NCBI GenBank assembly: GCA_016212515.1
Contig: JACRFZ010000102.1
Span: 1-64,000 of the forward strand
DNA from: Candidatus Melainabacteria bacterium
GTDB taxonomy: Bacteria > Cyanobacteriota > Vampirovibrionia > Obscuribacterales > Obscuribacteraceae
DNA length: 64,000 nucleotides
Direction of reading: 5' to 3'
Shown: positions 1 through 8,111 of the stretch, one piece after another
Numbering within the stretch: the first letter of the stretch is position 1
Layout of the letters: each line of letters begins with the position of its first letter
Notes under the pieces: model-generated
Told to the model about the DNA's origin: nothing
The model's database searches: none
What the model saw: the letters and a program-made list of their open reading frames with translations, nothing else
Made by a program: the position numbers and the translations under genes

Positions 1-222
1 ATTTTCGCCGACGCTGTCGATTATTCCCGCTACATCGAGACCTAAAATGAAAGGATAGTGCCAGGCGGGATGACCTGTGCGGGCAATCTTGTAGTCGACG
101 GGATTGAGTCCGACCGCTCTCACCTTGACTCGAATTTCATCGGCTTTTGGTGTCGGCTCTTCCCGGTCAGTCAGGTAGAGCGATTCGATAGGACCCGGCT
201 TGTCGAGGCAAAGAGCTTTCAA
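1..222 (-). CDS. MDR-family alcohol dehydrogenase / quinone oxidoreductase, N-terminal fragment
   Basis: The first 74 codons of a gene that runs off the left edge. Reading the minus strand from a TTG at 222 gives MKALCLDKPG..., then VRAVGLNPVDYKIARTGH and LGLDVAGIIDSVGEN, the typical GroES-like N-terminus of medium-chain dehydrogenases/quinone oxidoreductases (NAD(P)H-dependent reduction of quinones, enals or alcohols). The start is supported by an AGGAAGGA ribosome site 7 nt upstream. The N-PxD-x-K motif and absence of a Cys/His zinc ligand there favour a zinc-free quinone-oxidoreductase-like member. It follows the response regulator by 48 bp in the same direction and may be co-transcribed. 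The substrate cannot be told. Confidence 0.85.
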   Translation of the reverse strand, partial: MKALCLDKPGPIESLYLTDREEPTPKADEIRVKVRAVGLNPVDYKIARTGHPAWHYPFILGLDVAGIIDSVGEN

Positions 223-270
223 CTTTTTTCCTTCCTACTTTATACACAAGATAGAGAATTTATACTTGCT

Positions 271-951
271 TCAACCGTTGAGACGATAACCCAGCTTGGG
301 AATCGTTTCAATCATAGACTTAGAGTCTTCCAGTCCTTCGTCGTCGATTTTCTTGCGCAGACGTTTGACGCAGGCTCTCACGGCTTCCGGAGAAGAATCG
401 GAGTCAGTATGCCAGAGTCTTTGTAGCAGCGCCTCGGTGCTGAAAATTTGATTTTTGTGTCTGAGGAAAAACTCAAGCACGGCAAATTCTCTGGGCATAA
501 GCTGAATAGGAGCACCGGATTTGGTGACGACGTGGCTGCGCGGATCGAGTTCTATATTGCCCGCTTTCAGGATGGGGCTGGCGCTGCCGGCAGAGCGGCG
601 GATCACAGCCCGGATGCGAGCTGCCAACTCTTTCAAACTGAAAGGCTTGGTCAGGTAGTCGTCCACTCCCACATCAAGTCCGGTAATACGGCTGTCTATT
701 TCACCATGACCGGTAACCATGATAATCGGTACGTTGATGCCCTGGTCGCGAATATTGCGGCACACTTCCAAACCGCTTGTGCCGGGTAATTCCCAGTCGA
801 GAATGATGGCGTCGTAGCTGGCAGTGCAAATGCGGTTGATGGCTTCTTTTCCATCACTAACGTGTTCAACTATATGATCCTCGTCTTCAAACCAGATTGC
901 CACTGTTTTGGCAAGGTCTAAATCGTCTTCGACTAATAGGATTTTGGACAT
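271..951 (-). CDS. OmpR/PhoB-family two-component response regulator
   Basis: A DNA-binding response regulator of usual length (226 aa). The receiver domain (about residues 1-120) has the acidic pair D9-D10, the phospho-acceptor D52 in the motif LDWELPG, T80 and K102 in TKPF, so it should be phosphorylatable. A winged-helix trans_reg_C domain follows (about 127-226), with LMPREFAVLEFFLRH and the terminal IPKLGYRL. No sensor kinase lies beside it in this window, so it is an orphan here; the target genes are unknown. The downstream MDR oxidoreductase is a candidate regulon member because it follows at 48 bp. Confidence 0.93.
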   Translation of the reverse strand: MSKILLVEDDLDLAKTVAIWFEDEDHIVEHVSDGKEAINRICTASYDAIILDWELPGTSGLEVCRNIRDQGINVPIIMVTGHGEIDSRITGLDVGVDDYLTKPFSLKELAARIRAVIRRSAGSASPILKAGNIELDPRSHVVTKSGAPIQLMPREFAVLEFFLRHKNQIFSTEALLQRLWHTDSDSSPEAVRACVKRLRKKIDDEGLEDSKSMIETIPKLGYRLNG

Positions 952-1327
952 TAATGCCGTATTTTGCTGCCTGCCGTTTCCCTTCCTATTCTACTGCCTC
1001 AAGGAAAGAGGCCAATTGGGACCTTTATTTATCAGAAGAGTGAGCCTTTATGCCTGCCCTTCTAAACCCGCCAGAGACAGGCTGCTTTGTAGGTATTTTG
1101 TGGCGCTTCCTTATATGTATTTGGCGTAATGAATCTCTGGTTTGCGGCCTGTTTTGCCGTAGAAATACGAAGATTTTTTCGATTTGGCGCTGAAAATTGT
1201 CCGCGTTTCGTCACGCATGTGAATTATCGTTAATCCGTCGAAAACAGCAGGTCAAACCGGAGCCGGAGCGCAGGCAGGCACATTTCGAGAAGTACTTACC
1301 AGGGACCCAGACAAGGAGATCACAGTT
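952..1327. other. Intergenic region between divergent genes
   Basis: A 376-bp divergent spacer between the response regulator (minus) and the Gln-rich protein (plus). It must hold both promoters, but I see no convincing -35/-10 pair. The one clear signal is AGGAG at 1314-1318, 9 nt before the ATG at 1328. No RNA gene is evident. Confidence 0.5.
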
Positions 1328-2374
1328 ATGAGTCAGTTTGAGACAAATGAACTTGCCGGAAAAGCAGAATTACCTGCAAGAGATGCCAGTCAAGCCTTAT
1401 TTGCAGACACCTTGTCGGCTAATCCGTTCCAGGTGTCTATGAAGCAGGAGTACAAGCCTGTGGTGCTTGCGCAAAACGAGTCTGGTTGCCAGTACAACGA
1501 AGGTAGCTGTAGCACTACGGATGTACCTGGGTCGCCGGTTGAACCGCATACCCCTACGGAACCTCATCCTAACCCGACACCGGAATCTCCTACCTACAAT
1601 AACAACTTGGAGCAGCAGCAACAGCAGCAACAGCAACAACAGCAAGAGCAGCAGCAGCGCCAGGAGCAGCTCAATCAGCAGCAGCAGAATAATCAGCAGC
1701 GGTTTGAAGGGAATGTCTCTGGCAAGGTTGAAGGAAATGTCTCAGGCAGAGTTGAGAACCATCTCAATTTAGAAAACAACCCGCAGAATACCCTGAAGAA
1801 TCAAGTCGGCGTCGATGTTAAGCAGGGACCGGTCTCCAGCATCAGTGGTGGCGGAAACAGCAACAACGTCTACAAAAACACCAGCTATGCCAATATGCGC
1901 GGAGAGTCTTTGCCCGGCAATGATTGCCAGACCTTTGCCGTAAGGGCCGACGGCTATATGCTCGGCACTGGTGGTGGTATCGGTTTGTCTAACTCCAGCA
2001 ACCGTTGTATAGAAGCCAAGGCCGAGAAAGTCACCTGTGATGCACCTGCTTCCCTTGGTATCGCTAACGAGCGTAACACCGCCGCCGTACAAAGTTGGAT
2101 GGCCTATGCCAATGACAGACAACGCTCTCAGATTATTGAGCACGGCATGCGCAATACCCAGCATATAGCCGACAACGTAGCGGCGAAGAGTGACGCCTGT
2201 GTGGCCGGGGTAGAGGGTGGTAAGACTGCGGCACCGCCTCAGACAGTAGTGGAAAAACAAGTAATTGTGCATGAGCCGCCGCCCAATATGGCTACCCAGC
2301 AAGACCTGCAAGAAATGGAACAGCGACAGGTCAGAAGGTTGGATCAAGCCTACAAACACGGTCTCTATAAGTAG
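1328..2374 (+). CDS. Unknown Gln-rich protein with four-Cys C-terminal domain
   Basis: A 348-aa hydrophilic protein of no family I recognise. There is no signal peptide or membrane segment. In order: an N-terminal segment with two cysteines (about 50-60), a Pro-rich linker (70-90), a polyglutamine tract (96-106 plus broken Q/N runs to about 125), two 8-residue repeats EGNVSG(K/R)V (127-142), and a C-terminal domain (about 195-300) with four cysteines spaced C-x26-C-x9-C-x53-C. The downstream gene at 2590 has the same C-terminal pattern, so the two are paralogues. The start is an ATG with AGGAG at 9 nt. Expression as a real protein is supported by the ribosome site and the conserved domain; function unknown. 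Confidence 0.8.
   Translation: MSQFETNELAGKAELPARDASQALFADTLSANPFQVSMKQEYKPVVLAQNESGCQYNEGSCSTTDVPGSPVEPHTPTEPHPNPTPESPTYNNNLEQQQQQQQQQQQEQQQRQEQLNQQQQNNQQRFEGNVSGKVEGNVSGRVENHLNLENNPQNTLKNQVGVDVKQGPVSSISGGGNSNNVYKNTSYANMRGESLPGNDCQTFAVRADGYMLGTGGGIGLSNSSNRCIEAKAEKVTCDAPASLGIANERNTAAVQSWMAYANDRQRSQIIEHGMRNTQHIADNVAAKSDACVAGVEGGKTAAPPQTVVEKQVIVHEPPPNMATQQDLQEMEQRQVRRLDQAYKHGLYK
1613..1701 (+). repeat. CAG/CAA polyglutamine-coding tract
   Basis: Eleven Gln codons in a row (1613-1645, mixed CAG and CAA), then E-QQQ-R-Q-E-Q-L-N-QQQQ-NN-QQ. The mixing of both Gln codons argues for selection on the amino-acid sequence, not simple slippage, though length variation by slippage remains possible. Confidence 0.9.
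1706..1753 (+). repeat. Two 24-bp tandem repeats coding EGNVSGxV
   Basis: Two in-frame 24-bp units, 1706-1729 and 1730-1753, differ at a few positions and encode EGNVSGKV and EGNVSGRV. They sit just after the Gln-rich tract. Confidence 0.85.
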
Positions 2375-2589
2375 GAGAGTTTGTCTTGAACCGCAGTGGA
2401 TGTTGCCGGGGCGTCTCGGATTGACCATTTGATTTGGTCCAAGGCTTGATCTAGAAGCCGTTTCGCCCGCCATTCATTTGCTTTGTTGTCGCCGTGTGCT
2501 TACCGCAGTGGTCGAGGTAGGTAGGTCCAGGAGCCCCGGCGCTGTGGGCAAAGGTAGACTCCTGATTTGTTTTTTTTGAGGTGTCATTC

Positions 2590-3876
2590 ATGTTGGGCGA
2601 ACGTAGCTTTGATAAGCACAATTCCGGCTCTGCCGATACGCCAAAAGATCTGTCCTTTGATCAGGTTCTTGATTCTATGTCTCCCAAAGAGATCAGGTCG
2701 AGAATTCGAGCCATGGCCAAGGAAGAAGCCGCTGGAAATGCGGATAGAGGTCTTTCCGAGCCTGGTGATGAGAATACTGCAGGCGGCAAGAAGCATCGAG
2801 CCGAGAGGGAGCATCGTGCACAGAATGAGGAACGCCCTGAGAAAGAGCCGGTCAAGAGTGCTTATGAGGAGGCTCTTGAAACGATGTCTCCTCGCGAATT
2901 TCGCAAGAGGATGCGGGCTGTAGCCGAGGAATGGGCTCAGGAGCGTGCGGCGCGGGAGGCGGAGGAGAAACGTCAGGCGCAAGCGGCCCTGGAAAAGACC
3001 AAAGCTGGCCATCCCGATTCACCGCGAGAGTTGAGCTTCGATGAGAGGCTGGATTCTATGACGCCTCAGGAAGTGCGCACTAGAATGCGCGAGTTCGCCA
3101 GGGAGGAAAAGCTGCGTCGGGAAGCGGAGTTGCAAAATCTGGATCTGGCCAAGCTACCTGAGCCGGGAATGAAGGAGCCGACTAAGCCGGACGAGCCTAT
3201 CGATATCCATGACGGCAAACTTCACCCGGTTAAGATGACCTATGACAAAGCTTCCAACAGCTATATTACCGAGGACGGTTATATTCTCTCGGCCGGATCG
3301 AAAACTGATCGCATTTCCGGCTATATTCTTCAGGATCAGCTCAATGAGATTGCTCGGCTGCAAGAGTCAAAAGAAGAGGAAAGTGGCCCTAAACCACCGA
3401 CCAAGCAGCGCTCTCTAGAAGATCAGCTGATTGATTTGCCCGCTGCCACAGGATTGGATTACCGTGGGCTGGCCGGCGGTGTGCCGGTGCGCACTCTCTA
3501 TGGACCGGGTGGAAGCAGTTGCAGTGAATTCGCCGTATCAGTAGATGTAAGAATCGCCGGCTTCTCCGGTGGCGGCCTGACTATTTACGATAAGCAAAAT
3601 GAAGAGTGTCAGTTGGCTCAGACCGTGCAGCATGCCTGTGCCATTCCGGAACTGCTGGCCATGGATGTTCAGAATGCCAGAAATGTAAAAGAGATGCTTC
3701 TCAAGTCCGATGCCGTGGCTACCGCTTCCGATTTCTGCGCTGAGACCATTGACGCCGTTACAGCCGAGAAAGCCAGGTTACGGAAAGAAAGGCAAGAAGA
3801 AGAGGATGAGGAGCAGGATGAACCGAAAACGACTGCTCTGGCAAGCGCGCAGGCTGAGAGCGAAGAGGACGAGTAG
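2590..3876 (+). CDS. Unknown coiled/charged protein with triple repeat and four-Cys domain
   Basis: About 428 aa, very rich in Glu, Arg and Lys, without signal peptide or membrane segment. I place the start at the ATG at 2590: GAGGTG at 2578-2583 fits as its ribosome site (6 nt away), whereas a GTG at 2581 would be part of that site. The first 175 residues hold three copies of a 26-residue helix-like unit with the core SFDxxLDSM(S/T)PxE(I/F/V)R. The C-terminal part (about 305-400) has C-x28-C-x9-C-x32-C, preceded by YGPGGSS and containing GGG, matching the domain of the protein at 1328. The last 40 residues are highly acidic. Function unknown; probably co-expressed with its paralogue, 215 bp upstream. 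Confidence 0.8.
   Translation: MLGERSFDKHNSGSADTPKDLSFDQVLDSMSPKEIRSRIRAMAKEEAAGNADRGLSEPGDENTAGGKKHRAEREHRAQNEERPEKEPVKSAYEEALETMSPREFRKRMRAVAEEWAQERAAREAEEKRQAQAALEKTKAGHPDSPRELSFDERLDSMTPQEVRTRMREFAREEKLRREAELQNLDLAKLPEPGMKEPTKPDEPIDIHDGKLHPVKMTYDKASNSYITEDGYILSAGSKTDRISGYILQDQLNEIARLQESKEEESGPKPPTKQRSLEDQLIDLPAATGLDYRGLAGGVPVRTLYGPGGSSCSEFAVSVDVRIAGFSGGGLTIYDKQNEECQLAQTVQHACAIPELLAMDVQNARNVKEMLLKSDAVATASDFCAETIDAVTAEKARLRKERQEEEDEEQDEPKTTALASAQAESEEDE
2650..3108 (+). repeat. Three dispersed 78-bp protein-coding repeats
   Basis: Copies lie at 2650-2727, 2857-2934 and 3031-3108. They encode units with the cores LDSMSPKEIRSRIRAMA, LETMSPREFRKRMRAVA and LDSMTPQEVRTRMREFA. They are diverged duplications within one gene, likely amphipathic helices. 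Confidence 0.85.
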
Positions 3877-3903
3877 CCCCGGTGCGGTTTCGGTTACTGT
3901 AGT

Positions 3904-4758
3904 TCAGCTACCAATCAGTTCTTTACTGCCGACGAAGACGTGATGTTCGTGCAGGTCGGCAAAGAGGGTCAGGCAATGTTTAGTGAGCTCATCTTTTGCC
4001 AGCGCGCAATGCTCGCTAGCTACCGCCACCAGGTCTAGATAGCTACAGTTGCTGTCCCTGGCCGTTTGGACAAGCAGGGCGGTCAGGTCGTTTACTTCCA
4101 CTACTCGCACTCTGTAATTGAGCGGGTTTCTGGCAGCTACCAGAACAACCTGGCGTGGCTCAAGTGCTGGTGCGGTCTGAGGACGGGATTCATCGTCAAG
4201 GATGTCAATTAGGGCCGGTATGTCGTACCGGCAATGCAAAAGTCGCAGTACCGGATTTACCAGCGGTTGTCTGCGGGCAAGGGCTCTTACAGTTGGGGCG
4301 CTATCATTTTCGATACTATAGGATACTTCCTGGTCGGATTCCGCCAGTTCGGCTTGCACAATTTCGAATTGAATCAGGTCGCTCATGAATGGATATTTTT
4401 CCGCTAGCGCTTTTTGATTGGCGAGGAAGTAAGCGTGGAAATAGGCTCCGGTGTTGTTCATACGGAAGTGGTCGGGGCGGCGGTTATTCCTGGTCAACTG
4501 CGGCAGGGCCAGGCAGTAGGCCCGTGCCAGACTTTCCCATTCTTGACCGGCCAGCTTTCTTGTACGGGGAAAGATTCCTTGCAGCACTTGCAGGTGGTTT
4601 TCTCTCAGAACATTTGAGTAGACAGCAAGTCTTCTCAGATCGATTTGCCCTCTGGCATAATCGGGCAGGTCGTCGATGTCCGGTGCCTTGCCGGCAAATG
4701 CCTGGTCGAACCAGAGTTCTACCAGGAGCTTTTCCAGGTCATGCAGGCGATCACTCAA
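3904..4758 (-). CDS. DUF2063 / BufC-type partner of MNIO enzyme
   Basis: A 284-aa member of the DUF2063 (HvfC/BufC) family, the usual partner of DUF692/MNIO enzymes, thought to recognise or present the peptide substrate. The N-terminal half shows the family pattern LRRLAVYSNVLRENHLQ, IFPRTRKLAG and LARAYCLALPQ; the C-terminal half (about 150-284) is the second, less conserved domain. The start is TTG at 4758, overlapping the stop of the MNIO gene as TTGA, with GGAG 8 nt upstream, so the two are translationally coupled. It converges with the plus-strand gene ending at 3876, with no clear terminator in the 27-bp gap. Confidence 0.85.
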   Translation of the reverse strand: MSDRLHDLEKLLVELWFDQAFAGKAPDIDDLPDYARGQIDLRRLAVYSNVLRENHLQVLQGIFPRTRKLAGQEWESLARAYCLALPQLTRNNRRPDHFRMNNTGAYFHAYFLANQKALAEKYPFMSDLIQFEIVQAELAESDQEVSYSIENDSAPTVRALARRQPLVNPVLRLLHCRYDIPALIDILDDESRPQTAPALEPRQVVLVAARNPLNYRVRVVEVNDLTALLVQTARDSNCSYLDLVAVASEHCALAKDELTKHCLTLFADLHEHHVFVGSKELIGS

Positions 4759-5636
4759 GGTCGCTTCTCCAGTTCCAAGCTCGTTTTAGCTTGTTTCGCT
4801 TCAGCGGTGATTATCTTAATTGCGGAGAGTTCCGCCAGGATTTCATCAAAAGGCGGCAGGTTTTGGTCTCTTTCGAGAGTGATGCCGCATACGGTGGCTT
4901 TGCTTAGAACATAGCGGAGTAAGTCGAATACCGGATCGGCTATAGGCGCACCGTGAGTATCCAGCACAATATCCTCTTTGGCCAGATGCCCGGCCATGTG
5001 GATTTGTACGACGCGCTCCAGGGGCAATTGATCGAGGAAGAGAAAGGGATCGAAACCATGATTGACTGAGTTTACATAGACATTGTTGACATCAAGAAGC
5101 AGCCCGCAGTCGGCTTCTTCTAATAGCTCAGTGAGGAACTGCGGCTCTGTCATGTCGCTACCCGGCATGCTCATGTAATAGGTAGTATTTTCAATTAGAA
5201 AGGGTTTTTCAATCTGTTCTTTCACCATCTTTATGCGCCGGGACATATGCTCGATGGTTTCCTTGCAGAAAGGTACCGGCAATAGCTCATGCAAGTAGAG
5301 ATCGCCCAGGCTGGCAAAGGCTACATGATCACTGAACCATGGCGCATCGGTAAATTGAACGAAGGTCTTCAACCGGGTTATATATTCTTGGTCGAGGGGT
5401 GAGGCGCCGCCCAGGGAGAGATTGAGACCGTGTACCACCAGGGGCATGGAAGCCCTGGCTTTGTTGAGACGTTCTCTGGTATCGCCGCCTTTGCACAGGT
5501 ATTGTTCCGGAATTACTTCCAGAAAGTCGATGACATGGCCGGCTTCAAAAGTCTCCGCTGCTACCTCTCGGCGCAGTCCCAGTCCTACTCCCAGGTAGGG
5601 CAGGGTACTTTTGACCTTATCGAAACTGCTGCTCAA
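4755..5636 (-). CDS. MNIO-family (DUF692) multinuclear iron oxidative enzyme
   Basis: A 293-aa TIM-barrel enzyme of the DUF692/MNIO family (relatives BufB, MbnB), which use two or three iron ions to oxidise cysteine or other residues in ribosomal peptides. Family motifs are visible in order: LPYLGVGLGLR near the N-terminus, VVHGLNLSLGG, FSDHVAF, IENTTYYM, LLLDVNNVYVNSVNHG, HMAGH and LDTHGAPI, supplying His, Asp, Glu and Asn metal ligands. Its start is TTG at 5636, the first codon after an in-frame stop; there is no good ribosome site. Unlike bufferin operons there is no DUF2282 precursor gene directly upstream; a TadE-like gene ends 56 bp before it. Its substrate is therefore unknown. Confidence 0.9.
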   Translation of the reverse strand: MSSSFDKVKSTLPYLGVGLGLRREVAAETFEAGHVIDFLEVIPEQYLCKGGDTRERLNKARASMPLVVHGLNLSLGGASPLDQEYITRLKTFVQFTDAPWFSDHVAFASLGDLYLHELLPVPFCKETIEHMSRRIKMVKEQIEKPFLIENTTYYMSMPGSDMTEPQFLTELLEEADCGLLLDVNNVYVNSVNHGFDPFLFLDQLPLERVVQIHMAGHLAKEDIVLDTHGAPIADPVFDLLRYVLSKATVCGITLERDQNLPPFDEILAELSAIKIITAEAKQAKTSLELEKRP

Positions 5637-5692
5637 TTTTCACGCTGCCGGGATAGAGAAACGGATTGCATTTCTATGTTCCCTTTCTTTAA

Positions 5693-6166
5693 CTATTTTG
5701 TTCGTACGATTGGAAAGGTATAGGTTTTACTGAAAGTCAACTTTCCGTCTTGTAGCACGCCGGCATTGAAGAATGCCAGCACACCAAAAGGCATACTGGC
5801 GGAGGTGGTGGTGCGCACCTGTACATAGGGTGAAGTTTGGGCAGGTGGTGTGCCGCCGAAATCCTGGTAGACAATCGGGGCAGCAATTTGCGGGGCCGAC
5901 AGGAAAGTCGTCGATTGGTAGCCTTTGATGACGGCATTTGCCAGTTTGGTCGATTCCGTCAAATCCTGTCCCTGGGCGGCGTTACGGCAGGCATCCCGGC
6001 AAACCCGGTCATTTAGATAGGCGCCGAAAATGATGATGCCCAGGTGCAGCCCCAGGAGCACAAATATTACCGTCATGAAACTGCCGCAGGCCAGCTCTAC
6101 CGACAGGGAACCTCTGGCGCGATCGTGGCTGTGGACTTTGTTGTTTGGGGTTTTCATCTGTTTCAT
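5693..6166 (-). CDS. TadE-like pseudopilin
   Basis: 157 aa with a short basic N-terminus, then the TadE pattern RGSLSVELA with one membrane helix (about 26-48), and a small extracytoplasmic domain. TadE proteins are minor pseudopilins of Flp/Tad pili. A C-x3-C pair (RVCRDACR) lies just after the membrane helix. The start ATG at 6166 has GGGAG 7 nt upstream. It lies 52 bp after the TadG-like gene and 56 bp before the MNIO gene, all on the same strand, suggesting one transcript. Confidence 0.8.
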   Translation of the reverse strand: MKQMKTPNNKVHSHDRARGSLSVELACGSFMTVIFVLLGLHLGIIIFGAYLNDRVCRDACRNAAQGQDLTESTKLANAVIKGYQSTTFLSAPQIAAPIVYQDFGGTPPAQTSPYVQVRTTTSASMPFGVLAFFNAGVLQDGKLTFSKTYTFPIVRTK

Positions 6167-6218
6167 GACGCCGCTCCCGGGGCTGCTTTAAATGACTTGT
6201 TTTAAGTACTCGTTTAGA

Positions 6219-8045
6219 CTATTTGTTGGAGATTAGCTTGACCAGATGTCTGGCAATTTTGGCAAAGGAAGAGCGCAACTCCGAACTGTCGGTGACCAGG
6301 GTGAAGGTACCGCCGTGTCCGGCGATGCCGGCCATGCCACCGGTAGTGGGGTCAGAGTTGGTGTCGTTGAGGATATCCTTCTGGTCGGGAATGATAACGG
6401 GATTTTGGGCCAGACCGACCGTATAGACGGCAATTCCTGCATCGCGTGCCTCTACCGCCGCCATTCTGGCATTGGCTTTGGGATCGGCACTGAGGGGACC
6501 GCTTGGTACGGTCGGTTCACCGTCGGTGAAGAGCAGTATGGCTTTGACACTGCCCGGGCGAGCATTGCTTTTCAGGTCCTGGGTGGCGGCATGGACGGCC
6601 GCTCCGATATTGGTGGAGCCCATGGCCACGCAACTATTGAGCGCCTCGTTCACCTTGTCGAACTGAGTGTTTCCTGCTGTCGGGCTGAGGGGCACATGGG
6701 GTATAGGGTAGCCCTGTTTGGCGCCGAAGGGGGCATAGTCATCGATGTTGTACCAGGTTTCAGTGCTGTTTGCTGCCGTGCCTATTTCTGAGTCGAAGGC
6801 CACAAAGCCGAAGTGCACATCAGCATCGGTGTTAAGAATTTGGTTCATGGTCAGAAGCGCACTCTTCGCTTCCGCCATGGGCTTCAACTGTAGCGTCGCG
6901 GCATTCATATAGGCTTTTTGATAACCGGCTCTGGGTGTGACAGAAACCGAAGTGTTGGCTTTGCTGCTTTTGAAGACGGTGTCCGATTCGAGGTTACCTC
7001 GGGCTGCTTCCACCAGGGTATTGACGTCGGGGAAGTAATAGCCGTCATAAGTGGTGCCGCCGAAGGTTTTATTGCCATCTATATTTACCACCACATCGGT
7101 GAAGGATTTGAAGCCGTCGAAGGTGAAGGCATTGCCGGGCGGGCAGTTTCCCGGCGGCGCTCCGGCTTCCGGATAGGCACCGCCGGAGCGCAGTCCGACC
7201 ACACCGTAGTAGGCGGCCAAATACTCGGTGAAATAACTCTTGGCGCTCCAGTAAGACTCGGTCAGTATTTGCGGATAGGTGGCGTTGAGGCTGGTGCCCG
7301 TGGCAGCCGGTTTGATGATGTCGAAGATCTTGCCCTGCATGGGCCCGTTAGCGCCGGTCACCGGCGAATAGACAATTTTGCCCGTGCCCAGGGTGTCGTC
7401 CCACTTGCGTTTTATAAAGGTTACCGGGGTCTGGTCATCCATGGAGCCGGAGACGTCAAAACACACAACGATATCTAGCTTGGGTACGGCACTGGTAGAG
7501 ACGGCGGTGACGCCCCAGGATTTTATGCCGAGAAACTTGCCGAAGGCCAGTTCTGCGCCGGTGCAGGAACTTATTTTCACCACCTTGCCATTGGGGCTGG
7601 AAATGGGCTCCACCGCCGAAGTTACCGGGTTGAGAAATTCGAAGTAGAGTTTCGCTTCGCCTATATTGCAGGCAAGCATTGCCGGCGATGAAACAACACT
7701 GGAGTTAGACAGGGGCAAACCGAGATTGGTATTAGCCTTGAAGATTTTGAGAGCGCTCTCGATGGCGTCAAGATGGGCTTGAGTGGGATTGACATTATCC
7801 GAACTGGCCAGGGTGGCCGAGCCTGTGAGAGCCGCTGCATCGCAGGCATTTTGCAACTCTTGCTTGGCTAGATAGAGGCGGCTGAATTCAAAAGAGAGAA
7901 CTACAATCAAAGGAAATAGTGTGAGCGAGAATAACATCAGGAGGGAGAGGATGCCCTGACCAGCAGTCTTACGTGCGAGCCTGGCACCTGTGTTTGCTCT
8001 TTCAACGTTGCTTGTCTTTTTTATAGTCTTAAAATATTTTGGCAT
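6219..8045 (-). CDS. TadG-like protein with von Willebrand factor A domain
   Basis: 608 aa. The N-terminus has a TadG/TadE_N-like hydrophobic segment (about 32-53) followed by LAKQELQNACDAAALTGS, which is typical of TadG proteins. A vWA domain begins at about residue 192 with the metal-ion MIDAS motif DVSGSMD; a later LFTDGEPT matches the third vWA strand. A 160-residue insertion separates the first motif from the rest of the domain. The protein is expected to be anchored in the inner membrane and exposed outside, where TadG-type proteins help assemble or attach Flp pili. The vWA domain ends close to the C-terminus. It lies in the middle of the run with two TadE-like genes. Confidence 0.85.
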   Translation of the reverse strand: MPKYFKTIKKTSNVERANTGARLARKTAGQGILSLLMLFSLTLFPLIVVLSFEFSRLYLAKQELQNACDAAALTGSATLASSDNVNPTQAHLDAIESALKIFKANTNLGLPLSNSSVVSSPAMLACNIGEAKLYFEFLNPVTSAVEPISSPNGKVVKISSCTGAELAFGKFLGIKSWGVTAVSTSAVPKLDIVVCFDVSGSMDDQTPVTFIKRKWDDTLGTGKIVYSPVTGANGPMQGKIFDIIKPAATGTSLNATYPQILTESYWSAKSYFTEYLAAYYGVVGLRSGGAYPEAGAPPGNCPPGNAFTFDGFKSFTDVVVNIDGNKTFGGTTYDGYYFPDVNTLVEAARGNLESDTVFKSSKANTSVSVTPRAGYQKAYMNAATLQLKPMAEAKSALLTMNQILNTDADVHFGFVAFDSEIGTAANSTETWYNIDDYAPFGAKQGYPIPHVPLSPTAGNTQFDKVNEALNSCVAMGSTNIGAAVHAATQDLKSNARPGSVKAILLFTDGEPTVPSGPLSADPKANARMAAVEARDAGIAVYTVGLAQNPVIIPDQKDILNDTNSDPTTGGMAGIAGHGGTFTLVTDSSELRSSFAKIARHLVKLISNK

Positions 8046-8111
8046 GATGAGGCTCTTCTGTTTTCAGCAAATAGGTAGGTGGGCGGTTTACGGTCAGTGG
8101 CAGCGCACCTG

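Noticed and set aside
1397-1645. Minus-strand frame with a long leucine run
   Set aside because: It is the antisense reading of the CAG/CAA tract inside the Gln-rich gene.
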